This document shows, in pieces, positions 7,001-13,735 of a DNA stretch of 24,587 nucleotides (position 1 is its first letter; each line of letters starts with the position of its first letter). This DNA is from VGJJ01 sp964480705 (lineage in GTDB: Archaea > Iainarchaeota > Iainarchaeia > Iainarchaeales > VGJJ01), in the NCBI GenBank assembly GCA_964480705.1, contig CAYZPC010000013.1, positions 1 through 24,587 of the forward strand, written 5' to 3'. The translations under genes and the position numbers were made by a program. The notes beneath the pieces were generated by a model. That model searched no databases. It was given only the letters and a program-made list of their open reading frames with translations, and was not told the origin of the DNA.

Positions 7001-10000
7001 GCTTTCTGTGGAAATGGAAGACTGGATGCGGGAGAACAATGTGACGTAGTTGCGGAATCCATTCCTCCCGGAGCGGGGACGGGAGTGAATAATTGTGCGA
7101 TTCCTCCCGGCGTTAGCCCGCCGCTTAATCCATCCTATATGGATGGAACTGCGCCCGATGCGGTGGGGTACTGCGTGCCCGCGTATGTGTCACTCGTTCC
7201 CGGATGCCTGTGTGCGGGGAGCGTGCAGACATTCTTCCTCAACACGATTGCGCCGAGTTCTATTTTCGACAACGCAGGAGCGACAACGTTCACATTATCG
7301 GGAGGAGGATTTGCGACCTCGAACACGATTGAGTTTGTTAAAGCAGGGCAAACCACTGCCTCTTTTACCAGAAGTTTCAATGCAGGAAGCGTGTCATGTG
7401 CGGGGGGAACGTGCACGGGACAAGTCAACCTTACCGCGAGCGAAATTGCCACCACGTTGGGAGTGGGAGCGCATGGTGTGCGTGTGAAGCAGGGAGGAAA
7501 CACCACCAACACGGTGGTTCTGGCGATTAATTCCTCCACCTCCATCTCATTAAGCGGAATTTCTCCCAATACTGCCACTCAAGGAAGCAACTCCTCCACA
7601 CTCAACGCGAGTGGAAGCAACTTCCAAAATGGGGATGTGTTAGAGTTCACGGGAAACAGTGGAAGCGTAGTAAACGCGACCACGACATTTGTTTCTGCGT
7701 CTTCGCTCACAACAATTCTAACCACCGCACAACTAAACACATTAGGATTGGGGGCAGGAACCGTGCGTGTGAAACGAGGAACGAGCACGTTTTCCAACAC
7801 GGTGCCATTCACGGTGAACAGTAACACGAGCCTCTCGTTGACAAGCGTAAACCCGGACGCATTCGTGATTGACCAGGATTACACTACTATTATTCTCACG
7901 GGAAACAATATTCAATCGGGAGACCGTGCGTTCTTCACTGGACAAGGGGGAGCGACCGCGCACACCGTGACAAGCAATTTCACCAACACTACCATTACTA
8001 CTAGCATTACTGCCAACTTACTCCAAATTCTAGGAGAAGGAACCGGACAATTATCCATTCATCGCGGTAGTACAACAACGTATTCAAACACGATTCCATT
8101 CACCATTGTTCCATCCGGGGGTGGAAGTCCGGTGGTCACGTTATCCTCTGCCGACACCACTGCTGCGGAATCAGGCACACCTGCCACCAACACAGGAACA
8201 TACACGCTCACGCGCACAGGCGCCACTACTGCATCTTTGCCAGTGACGATTACTCTCTCGGGGACGGCCGGAAATGGAAGCGATTACACGACTATTTCCA
8301 CGACGCAAACCATTCCAGTTGGTTCTCCTACATTGAATGTCATTCTCTCGCCTGTTGATGATGTTGCTGTTGAGCCAAATGAAACGGCCATCATGACGGT
8401 TGTTGCGGGAGCGGGTTACACGGTTGGAACACCCAGCGCGGTGACGGTGAATATTGTTGATAATGATTCTCCACCTGGGCCCACTCTTTCGAGTGTTACT
8501 CCAAATATCATTGCCTTCAACCAGGGAATTGGACTCGCCCTCGTTGGAAGTAATTTCGCCGCGCCGGCCACGGTAACCATTGGAGCGGTTGGAAACCAAG
8601 TGGTATTCAACAATGTGACGCCCACTCAAAATGGTACGCAGCTCAACGTTACCTTATCAGCGGCACACACTCAAACATTGAACACCACGTCATCCACGCA
8701 AGCAGCGGCACACAATGTCATTGTAACATCCAACGCCCAAAACTCCAACGCGCAAACACTCACGGTTACTCCGCCGGTGCTCAATGCGATTATTACTCCC
8801 AGCCCGGCAAGCTTCGAATACAACTCGGCTCCAGCGATAGAATTAGATGTGGACTATTATGGTGTGGCACCCACCGTTTCATTTGGCGGAATCATTTTCA
8901 CTCCCACTAGTCCAAGTGCGGGAGTGCTGCGCATTACTCCGAGTGTGGCGCAGATTAATTCAATGGGTGTGGGGAACAAAAATATTCTCGTGGAAAACTC
9001 CACTAAACTTTCGAGCTCGCATATTATTTCCATTGTGGACCCCATTCCCACGCTCACGAATGTTTCCCCTTCATCCACCGCCTGGGGAAGCGCGCCCACG
9101 ATTACACTCACAGGAACAAAATTCCAATCGGTCAATTTGCCCGCATATCCTGGAAGTAAAATTACCGTGGGGGCCATTTCCAATTTGCCCTACACTACTA
9201 TCACGGGAACAACACAACTGCAATTTGCTTTGACAAGTACCCAAACTAAATCGCTGGGCGTTGGAACACATGAAATTCATGTGGTGAATGGAAGTCAAAC
9301 CTCCACGGCAACAAACCAAACGCTTACCATTTCCGAAGTCAGCCCCACACTCACATCGCTCTCGCCCAACTCCGTGCCCGCGCAGCAAAACCACACGATT
9401 ACTGCAAATGGAAGCAACTTCCAAACGTATGCAATGGTAATCGTTTCCAGTGCAACCGTAACCCTGCCCGACAAAATAGCCACGGTGAACGCGACGAATG
9501 ATTCGCTCACATTCAACTTACTCGCGAGCGACATTGTCACATTAGGGGGCGTGGGCGTGTATCAGGTTCGAATAAAAAATGCAACTGGATTTGTTTCAGG
9601 GCCTCAGGACCTCACGATTACCGCTCCCACGGGAACATCTCCGCCCGGCTCGTTTGCCGTGACAACGCTTCCCGGTGCGAATGCGGGAGACGTGGATGTG
9701 TCGTGGACATTTGCCAATGGATCCCCGGCGCCCAACCATCGTATTGTGGGAATTTCACGCAGTGTATTACTCACGATTGGAAATGGTGACGCGATTATTG
9801 ATGCGGCAGAAATAAACAATTTGACGCTTCCTTGGGAGTACAACCAAACAGACCCCGCCAACCCGTTTACATTTTCAGGGGCCCCCGACACCGAGTATTG
9901 CTTTGCGGGAAAAGCATTCAACACGCAGGGAGAATCGTATTCTGGAACGAGCTGCGTACTCACAACGAGTGCACAATCCGCTCCTGGTTCATTTAGTGCA

Positions 10001-10699
10001 AGCGCAAACGTGGGAAGCAGCGCTGGAGAGTTGAATGTCTCGTGGACACCCGCGGGAGGAAACCCTGCGCCAGGTTATCGCTTGAAAGGAATTTTGCGCA
10101 GCGACCCCATTGCGCAGGATGGAATCATCAGTTCTGCCGAATTTGACCAAATCCCCGCGCCCGCGTGGGTGGTGAACGTGGACACGACTTCGCCGTATGC
10201 TTTTTCAGGAACAGCCAACACGGAATACTGCTTCGCAGTGAAAGCACGAAATTCACAAGGAGTGAATTATTCAACCACATCCTGCGCAAAAACGCCTGAT
10301 GTGTCCGCGCCCCCGGCTCCCCCCGCGCCGCCCGCACCCCCTAGTTCAGGCGGAGGCGGCCCCGGTGGGAACGGCGGCGGCGGAGGCGGTGGTGGAGGAA
10401 GCGGCAGCGGAGGAACTGGAGGAACGGGAGGAAATTTGACGTGCACTCCCACTCTTGAGCTGTGCGATGGAATTGACAATGATTGCGATTCACTCGTGGA
10501 TGAGGGTTGCGCAGGCGTGGATGCTCCCACGTGCTTTAATGGCGTGCGCGACCCGGGTGAGCTGCGCAAAGATTGCGGTGGCGTGTGCAGCCGACTCTGC
10601 TATCCTTCGACGCCCCCGTCGTATTTTACATTTATCAGTTCGCTCGCCAGCCCCATGTTGATTGTGTTCGAGTGGATTGCGCGCTTGTTCCAGTGGTGA
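4016..10699 (+). CDS. Giant secreted multidomain protein 1 (lyase-like head, MopE/TIG/Calx-beta/FN3 stalk)
   Basis: This 2227-aa protein is predicted to be exported. Residues 1-21 form a signal peptide ending AHA. Residues ~22-920 form a head. Its start (VPISFPDQ, TLQLRNAQGG) resembles the RIFT-barrel opening of PcRGLX/YetA-like rhamnogalacturonan lyases, and its middle (HRTDASGV ~564, WSMTEPTH ~595, RGRGRF ~648, TGDYYP ~698) looks like an alpha/alpha toroid. Enzyme activity is inference. Next come a MopE-like motif CPDADGDGVTTCAGDCND (~926), a Cys-rich segment with CGNGRLDAGEQCD, three TIG-like domains (~1075-1364) and a Calx-beta domain (~1372-1485, ending NIVDNDSPP). Four more TIG-like domains (~1489-1872), two FN3-like domains (~1875-2095), a Pro then Gly linker and a second MopE-like motif follow. 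The protein ends in a hydrophobic ~25-residue tail. The start is set by the TATA box. A paralogue lies at 14567-20503. Confidence 0.85.
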   Translation: MRPFLLLLIGLCLVFAWSAHAQSTITLTPSDFFIQNYDTTLNEQLVNVPISFPDQTYVASQLNTLQLRNAQGGLDTQIVPTSYYKTENASGQPYVKTAIARVLYSSGPASGNTPAPAQIFTLQNTNPQTAWTLDQRVEFLLRNVNGNALTVTAYDILGNPYQTILDIDGYGTKCNAAATGAGGNFQSGFPANCVKLLEDGPVAKVWEIHKQNELQGACNTTPCLTHLFSNVFYVTAIKGKDYVLVDHVLVNSFNFDEVQVTSLTAGPRDGGQTGGLAYSIWQNGMIFYNRAEMTVTTPTSTNTMFVADLPYIFPARIDIGSGNLTNFFIMPTNGQIQLSTQHDEGPNPATIPTQSNFIGAGQALLSRAVISFGTTITKHPVRDVSVNSGQSLARWNNTRPSYFYPDIPDPDAIDPTFTGGDFKNDAAAYLTKASTLNGTNGGGNNRRFAAFGLPRDQGTAGYNNAYVSEPEEYVKYIMSCKTGKSGCRREYLDSLKYMAYGATNVTNHLTGYRSEKHPESNLDYYRNAMIEGSNNSSGAINCGGTNNNLDLVGFCKTGATPVEHRTDASGVPMSTYIQTDSAGGLISNRMPHHGWSMTEPTHMSARGLYTWVFTADYPTLFLERNRVDTIASLVRYKWANNIASLTTRGRGRFARSIALLYSVEHTPETRSTLSTILAYIDRESSKGTLGTVGTTVVTGDYYPATFWAEKITESGSFGRYIQTYQYFLLAQGMTALYLDGLRTSDTSDMTLYKNLLSDNLFFIRTFAYKSPYEVRNRVPSFNNPTTNTVNEGTGGLNQTHIFGDSSNDPQGLSYNKYTTEQDVQHYPGLCGVMQVASEIRQTDASFLPLFNAYFTEFQKHFDQAWIHPRDKVRFPGGTTNGTFYGIGIPWITDDVICGLSFFTGLPLANGNKYVNGVYTPGATQSCPDADGDGVTTCAGDCNDGNPNVNPNKAESGSACTNSVDDDCDALIDCNDKQCSNPAQGSPHASCNAATVAFCGNGRLDAGEQCDVVAESIPPGAGTGVNNCAIPPGVSPPLNPSYMDGTAPDAVGYCVPAYVSLVPGCLCAGSVQTFFLNTIAPSSIFDNAGATTFTLSGGGFATSNTIEFVKAGQTTASFTRSFNAGSVSCAGGTCTGQVNLTASEIATTLGVGAHGVRVKQGGNTTNTVVLAINSSTSISLSGISPNTATQGSNSSTLNASGSNFQNGDVLEFTGNSGSVVNATTTFVSASSLTTILTTAQLNTLGLGAGTVRVKRGTSTFSNTVPFTVNSNTSLSLTSVNPDAFVIDQDYTTIILTGNNIQSGDRAFFTGQGGATAHTVTSNFTNTTITTSITANLLQILGEGTGQLSIHRGSTTTYSNTIPFTIVPSGGGSPVVTLSSADTTAAESGTPATNTGTYTLTRTGATTASLPVTITLSGTAGNGSDYTTISTTQTIPVGSPTLNVILSPVDDVAVEPNETAIMTVVAGAGYTVGTPSAVTVNIVDNDSPPGPTLSSVTPNIIAFNQGIGLALVGSNFAAPATVTIGAVGNQVVFNNVTPTQNGTQLNVTLSAAHTQTLNTTSSTQAAAHNVIVTSNAQNSNAQTLTVTPPVLNAIITPSPASFEYNSAPAIELDVDYYGVAPTVSFGGIIFTPTSPSAGVLRITPSVAQINSMGVGNKNILVENSTKLSSSHIISIVDPIPTLTNVSPSSTAWGSAPTITLTGTKFQSVNLPAYPGSKITVGAISNLPYTTITGTTQLQFALTSTQTKSLGVGTHEIHVVNGSQTSTATNQTLTISEVSPTLTSLSPNSVPAQQNHTITANGSNFQTYAMVIVSSATVTLPDKIATVNATNDSLTFNLLASDIVTLGGVGVYQVRIKNATGFVSGPQDLTITAPTGTSPPGSFAVTTLPGANAGDVDVSWTFANGSPAPNHRIVGISRSVLLTIGNGDAIIDAAEINNLTLPWEYNQTDPANPFTFSGAPDTEYCFAGKAFNTQGESYSGTSCVLTTSAQSAPGSFSASANVGSSAGELNVSWTPAGGNPAPGYRLKGILRSDPIAQDGIISSAEFDQIPAPAWVVNVDTTSPYAFSGTANTEYCFAVKARNSQGVNYSTTSCAKTPDVSAPPAPPAPPAPPSSGGGGPGGNGGGGGGGGGSGSGGTGGTGGNLTCTPTLELCDGIDNDCDSLVDEGCAGVDAPTCFNGVRDPGELRKDCGGVCSRLCYPSTPPSYFTFISSLASPMLIVFEWIARLFQW
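10349..10433 (+). repeat. Gly-rich low-complexity coding tract in giant protein 1
   Basis: A run of GGN codons with a few Ser/Thr/Pro/Asn codons encodes a flexible glycine linker. It sits directly after a Pro/Ala repeat (APPAPPAPP) and before the C-terminal Cys motif. The tract is prone to slippage and length variation. Confidence 0.8.
10435..10518 (+). repeat. 84-bp exact direct repeat, copy 1
   Basis: This stretch encodes the start of the C-terminal MopE-like motif (CTPTLELCDGIDNDCDSLVD). It is identical base for base to 20224-20307 in the second giant gene, including third codon positions. The flanking sequence differs on both sides. Confidence 0.95.
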
Positions 10700-10751
10700 G
10701 TGTGGTAGTCAACTGCGCAGGCATTCAACTGCGCGGCAAGCGGAGTGCGGC

Positions 10752-10758
10752 TTATTAA
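10752..10758 (+). promoter_or_regulatory. TATA-like box for the six-helix membrane protein
   Basis: TTATTAA is centred about 25 bases before ATG 10780 in the 80-base spacer after giant protein 1. It suggests that the sensory cassette is transcribed independently, with a leaderless first gene. The same spacer holds two copies of TCAACTGCGC (10709-10718 and 10725-10734). Confidence 0.45.
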
Positions 10759-10779
10759 CTCACTCTTATTTTTTGAGAC

Positions 10780-11451
10780 ATGAATTTGTATTCCACTATT
10801 ATGCCCTTGGGGACATTGTTTATTGCACTGGGTGCGATTGCGCTGTTTGGATGGGCTGCGGATATTACATTCATCAAAAATGCTGCGCCCAATGGATTAA
10901 GCGTGAGTGTGCCAACCGCTGCATCCATTTTGATGGCCGGTCTGGTGCTGCGTTCATTTTACCGCATTGTCACGGGAAATAAACAAGGGGATTCAATGGT
11001 GCGCATCATGAGCATCTCCATTCTTCTTTTTCTCCTGCTCATCCCCCTGGTTGCAGGCTATTTTTGGGGAGTTGATTTGGGATTAGATGATTTTTTTGCA
11101 CCCGTGGAAACAAATGGCGTGCTGCGACAAGGAACTCTTCCAGCAGTGGGGAGCATTTTTGCTATTGCCGTATTATTTGTGCTGACTTTTTTGGTGAGTT
11201 TAGGATTCTCCATATCAAAATTTTCGCGGTGGAGCGGATTGTTTCTCCTCCTCATTGGAGGTTCTGCGTTGCTAGGATATATCATTAACGAACCCTCGCT
11301 CTACTACCTCTCTGGAAATAGCAGCGGGATGGCTTTGCGTGCAGCAGCCGCGTATGCGTTGCTCGGACTTGCGTTTTTGCTTCTAGGGCTGCGTCCGCAC
11401 ACGGATCAACAACCGGAACCCGGAGGAATGCCACATGTTCCTTCGAAGTAA
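10780..11451 (+). CDS. Six-helix membrane protein, sensor-domain-like
   Basis: The 223-aa protein has about six hydrophobic segments (residues ~7-28, 44-60, 76-97, 121-145, 150-170, 182-205). I do not recognise a named family. The layout and the phrases SVPTAASILMAGLVLRSF and AAAYALLGLAFLLLGLRP resemble the membrane input modules that begin many bacterial sensor kinases and diguanylate cyclases. No kinase or cyclase domain follows here. The ATG at 10780 is placed by an upstream TATA-like box. The last 17 bases overlap the next gene, whose GGAGG lies inside this reading frame, so the two are very likely co-transcribed and translationally coupled. A two-protein membrane sensor is an inference. 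Confidence 0.75.
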   Translation: MNLYSTIMPLGTLFIALGAIALFGWAADITFIKNAAPNGLSVSVPTAASILMAGLVLRSFYRIVTGNKQGDSMVRIMSISILLFLLLIPLVAGYFWGVDLGLDDFFAPVETNGVLRQGTLPAVGSIFAIAVLFVLTFLVSLGFSISKFSRWSGLFLLLIGGSALLGYIINEPSLYYLSGNSSGMALRAAAAYALLGLAFLLLGLRPHTDQQPEPGGMPHVPSK

Positions 11452-12361
11452 AGTTGTTTTAGTGGTCATTCTTCCCCTCCTCTTGATGGCTGGCTACCAA
11501 TTTTTTGCCATCACGCATGCATTTGATGTAATTGAAGAAGTGCGTTCTAAAATTTTCGTTGAATCCTCGACGGAAGTAAAGTATGCTACGGATGTGCAGT
11601 TTCTCACCGGTGCTATGACGCGAGCGTTGTTTGAATTGGACACTGCCTATGAAATGAATGATTCAGCATCGTATGCGCACGCCCTGCAATCCTATCGCGA
11701 AGCGCAGCAGCAGCGATATTACAGCCTGCGCCGGCTCAAGGAAACACTGCTTGCGGAAGAAAAAACGACTTTTCAGTTTATTGCAATTTTAGATGAATAT
11801 CATTTGGAAGAACTTTCTTCGATTGAACAAAAACTGGCTGAATTGGACGTGCATAATGAGGAAATCATTTCACTTATTTCACATGACTTTGATTTGAATT
11901 CGGATGCGACGCTGCGGCACACACATATTCAGCAAAGCAATGCGCTCACGCGCGAAGTTGTGGGAGAATTGGCTGCGTTTACCAACAAACGATATATCAA
12001 GGTTGATGAGGTGAGCAAGCTAGTTGGTGAAGCTGAAAAAAATGCTAAACTCACCCTCTTCATGACGGTTATTCTCGCTTATTTAGTGGGGTCAATTATT
12101 ATTTTGTTTTTCTACGTGCTCGTTATCGTGCCGCTTGAACGATTCACGCGCGCCATTGAGAAAAAATCAATGGAAAATATTGCATGGACATCGATGGAAC
12201 CATTTCGTGAGGATGAAATTGGGGTGTTGTATCGAACCCTCGATGCGTGCTTCACAAACCATACTGCGCGTGCACACGCATCGACTAAAAAAAAATCCCG
12301 CAAAGGCTCAGCGGGAAGGAAAAATAGGAATTCGTGGAAGAGTGGGGAGGCGGGGCATTAG
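11435..12361 (+). CDS. HAMP-containing membrane receptor lacking an output domain
   Basis: The 308-aa protein has the front half of a transmembrane chemoreceptor or sensor kinase. TM1 is at ~7-27, a helical extracellular domain at ~28-205, TM2 at ~206-231, and a HAMP-like linker at ~232-276. The HAMP-like part starts VPLERF and contains REDEIGVLYRTLD, matching the family DExG region. There is no methyl-accepting, histidine-kinase or cyclase domain; only a basic, low-complexity tail (KKKSRKGSAGRKNR) follows. ATG 11435 has GGAGG eight bases upstream and overlaps the preceding gene. The 3' end overlaps the stop codon of the convergent small gene and that gene's likely terminator hairpin. The output may have been lost, or the protein may signal through its membrane partner. 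Confidence 0.75.
   Translation: MFLRSKVVLVVILPLLLMAGYQFFAITHAFDVIEEVRSKIFVESSTEVKYATDVQFLTGAMTRALFELDTAYEMNDSASYAHALQSYREAQQQRYYSLRRLKETLLAEEKTTFQFIAILDEYHLEELSSIEQKLAELDVHNEEIISLISHDFDLNSDATLRHTHIQQSNALTREVVGELAAFTNKRYIKVDEVSKLVGEAEKNAKLTLFMTVILAYLVGSIIILFFYVLVIVPLERFTRAIEKKSMENIAWTSMEPFREDEIGVLYRTLDACFTNHTARAHASTKKKSRKGSAGRKNRNSWKSGEAGH
12287..12316 (-). terminator. Hairpin plus T-run terminator for the small Cys/coiled-coil gene
   Basis: On the minus strand TCCCGC-loop-GCGGGA (12316 to 12296) is followed directly by nine T residues (12295-12287). It begins about 40 bases after the stop codon of the minus-strand gene. The structure is embedded in the coding tail of the plus-strand HAMP protein. 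Confidence 0.65.
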
Positions 12362-12552
12362 TGATTCGCCTCCGCTTTCTCCAACGCCGCAATTTTTTCT
12401 CCTACGCCCTTGGATTCCAAGTCTAATTGTTCTTTGTATTCTCTCAAAAGGTCAATTTTCTCCTGGCGTGTGAGAAAACTTCGGCCGGAAGGAGACACGT
12501 ATACGTGCCCCGTCTGACATGAGTCATTGGTGGAATTGCAACAGTCATTCAT
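12358..12552 (-). CDS. Small protein with Cys-rich N-terminus and coiled coil (DUF5320-like?)
   Basis: The 64-aa protein has an N-terminal cluster MNDCCNSTNDSCQTGH, with three Cys and one His that could bind a metal or form disulfides. A helical, charged segment follows (LTRQEKIDLLREYKEQLDLE, then GEKIAALEKAE) that looks like a short coiled coil. Small archaeal proteins with this kind of helix (DUF5320-like) are known, but the match is weak. GGAGG stands six bases before ATG 12552. The gene is divergent from padR across a short spacer containing two palindromes, so it is a likely PadR target. Its stop overlaps the end of the convergent receptor gene. Confidence 0.7.
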   Translation of the reverse strand: MNDCCNSTNDSCQTGHVYVSPSGRSFLTRQEKIDLLREYKEQLDLESKGVGEKIAALEKAEANH

Positions 12553-12569
12553 GAAAAGCCTCCGTCCAT

Positions 12570-12587
12570 ATATCGGACATACGATAT
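12570..12587. promoter_or_regulatory. Palindromic operator 1 in the padR divergent spacer
   Basis: Perfect inverted repeat ATATCG-GACATA-CGATAT. Its core ATCGGACATACGAT matches the second palindrome at 12613-12626 (ATCGGGCGTCCGAT) at 11 of 14 positions, so both are probably sites for one dimeric regulator, most likely the adjacent PadR. Confidence 0.6.
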
Positions 12588-12600
12588 TACTGGCGAGGAA

Positions 12601-12610
12601 ATATTTAAAT
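12601..12610. promoter_or_regulatory. Near-palindromic TATA box, possibly bidirectional
   Basis: ATATTTAAAT is centred 27 bases before ATG 12633 (PadR, leaderless). Read on the other strand it would start transcription near 12579, giving a leader of about 27 bases with a Shine-Dalgarno for the minus-strand gene. It sits between the two palindromic operators. Confidence 0.55.
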
Positions 12611-12612
12611 GC

Positions 12613-12626
12613 ATCGGGCGTCCGAT
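12613..12626. promoter_or_regulatory. Palindromic operator 2 in the padR divergent spacer
   Basis: Inverted repeat ATCGG-GCGT-CCGAT, placed between the TATA box and the predicted transcription start of padR. Occupancy would block the preinitiation complex, the usual mode of archaeal repression. Confidence 0.6.
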
Positions 12627-12632
12627 AGTAGT

Positions 12633-12944
12633 ATGCGCTCCTCCCTCAAGCACCCAGCGGCCGCCTGCTGCGACATGCGGGGATTTCTGACGTTTCTCAT
12701 TCTCTTTCTCCTTTCTAAGAAACCCATGCACGGGCAAGAAATTGCAGATGAATTAGAAAAACGAAAAGGCGAGAGGCCGAGTCCGGGGACTATTTATCCT
12801 GCGCTGAAAATGATGCTGGAAAGTGGTTTCATTCACGAAGAAAAAAAAGGCAAGACGATTGTGTACTCGCTCACGGATGAGGGGAAGCAATCATTCAAAG
12901 TCGCTAAACAAAAATTCGTGCGAACATTTGTGGATATTGTTTGA
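12633..12944 (+). CDS. PadR-family transcriptional regulator
   Basis: The 103-aa protein is a PadR-type winged-helix regulator that binds DNA as a dimer. The family core is clear: MRGFLTFLILFLLSKKPMHG, then QEIADELEKRKGERPSPGTI with the recognition-helix region PSPGTIYPALKMMLESGFI. The wing KGKTIVYSLTDEGKQ follows. The long C-terminal dimerisation helix of larger PadR proteins is short here. The frame is open from ATG 12609, but that codon overlaps the TATA box; ATG 12633 lies exactly one promoter distance downstream. Two similar palindromes flank the box, suggesting autorepression and control of the divergent Cys/coiled-coil gene. The inducing ligand is unknown. Confidence 0.92.
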   Translation: MRSSLKHPAAACCDMRGFLTFLILFLLSKKPMHGQEIADELEKRKGERPSPGTIYPALKMMLESGFIHEEKKGKTIVYSLTDEGKQSFKVAKQKFVRTFVDIV

Positions 12945-12966
12945 TTTCACAAACCATTTGACCAAC

Positions 12967-13731
12967 ATGACTTCCCCTCCTTTTTCACCTGAAAAGATGG
13001 AACGATTTTTAGAAGTAGACGCGCTCCGCGGAGCAGCAGTAGTGTTAATGGTGCTGTATCACTTTCTGTTTGATTATTCCTTCTTTGTTCAACCCCTTGT
13101 GGATGTGTATTCGGGCTGGGCGTTTGTGGTTGGTCGAACATCTGCTATACTATTTGTGGGACTCGCGGGGTTGTCGTGGACACTGCACTCGCATCGCAAG
13201 CACGCTGCTGCACCCACACGTGAAAATGAGTGGCGTGTGTATGTGCGCAGGGGAATTGTATTGCTGTGCGCCGGACTGGGAATCTCCCTCGCGACATTTT
13301 TACTATTTCCCCCAAATGCTATTTGGTTTGGCGTGCTGCACCTCTTAGGATTTTCATTTATTTTTGGACTGCCTTTTTTACATCGACCGCGTGCCGCGTT
13401 ACTAGCAGGAATTTTACTCGCGGGCGTGGGAATTTTGCTCTCGACCATTTTCTCTGCGCAACTCCCATTTTGGCCAATTGTTTTACCAGTGACCTTTTCT
13501 ACTTTTGATTATTTTCCCCTGCTTCCATGGTTCGGCGTTTTTCTGCTGGGCATTTGGGCAGGGCACTATTTTTACCCTCAAGGAAAAACACTTGCGAAAA
13601 AAATAATTCGAGTGCCGGACACTGCCTTCACGCGTGTTCTTGCGACCCTTGGAAAAAAATCCCTTCTCATTTACTTAATTCACCAGCCCATTTTGATTGG
13701 AATTATTTTGCTCGCACGCAGTGCAGTGTAA
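12967..13731 (+). CDS. DUF1624 (heparan-alpha-glucosaminide acetyltransferase-like) membrane protein
   Basis: The 254-aa polytopic membrane protein resembles DUF1624, the family related to heparan-alpha-glucosaminide N-acetyltransferase and to other membrane acyltransferases. The N-terminal hallmark is FLEVDALRGAAVVLMVLYHF, with the conserved Asp-Ala-Leu-Arg-Gly and a helix His. About seven hydrophobic helices follow, with the family-like LLPWFGVFLLGIWAGHYFYP and the closing KKSLLIYLIHQPILIG. It may transfer an acyl group to a cell-surface sugar, but the substrate is unknown. The start is uncertain: ATG 12967 begins 22 bases after padR and ATG 12997 is also possible. I see no ribosome-binding site. 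It probably shares the padR transcript. Its stop lies four bases from the stop of the convergent pirin gene. Confidence 0.88.
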   Translation: MTSPPFSPEKMERFLEVDALRGAAVVLMVLYHFLFDYSFFVQPLVDVYSGWAFVVGRTSAILFVGLAGLSWTLHSHRKHAAAPTRENEWRVYVRRGIVLLCAGLGISLATFLLFPPNAIWFGVLHLLGFSFIFGLPFLHRPRAALLAGILLAGVGILLSTIFSAQLPFWPIVLPVTFSTFDYFPLLPWFGVFLLGIWAGHYFYPQGKTLAKKIIRVPDTAFTRVLATLGKKSLLIYLIHQPILIGIILLARSAV

Positions 13732-13735
13732 AAAA

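Noticed and set aside
8171..9540. Several long minus-strand open frames inside the giant genes
   Set aside because: They are shadows produced by the Thr/Ser/Asn-rich, stop-poor coding sequence. They have repetitive composition, no promoter and no recognisable domain.
10267..10569. Minus-strand proline-rich frame opposite the Gly linker
   Set aside because: The proline run is simply the reverse complement of the glycine codons; the same shadow appears at 20047-20409.
10709..10734. Twin TCAACTGCGC direct repeats after giant gene 1
   Set aside because: Two ten-base copies sixteen bases apart are too little to call an operator or attachment site, and no third copy was noticed near giant gene 2.
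12823..12966. 48-residue extension of the DUF1624 frame
   Set aside because: It overlaps padR in another frame and encodes a basic stretch with no relation to the family, which begins near FLEVDALRG.
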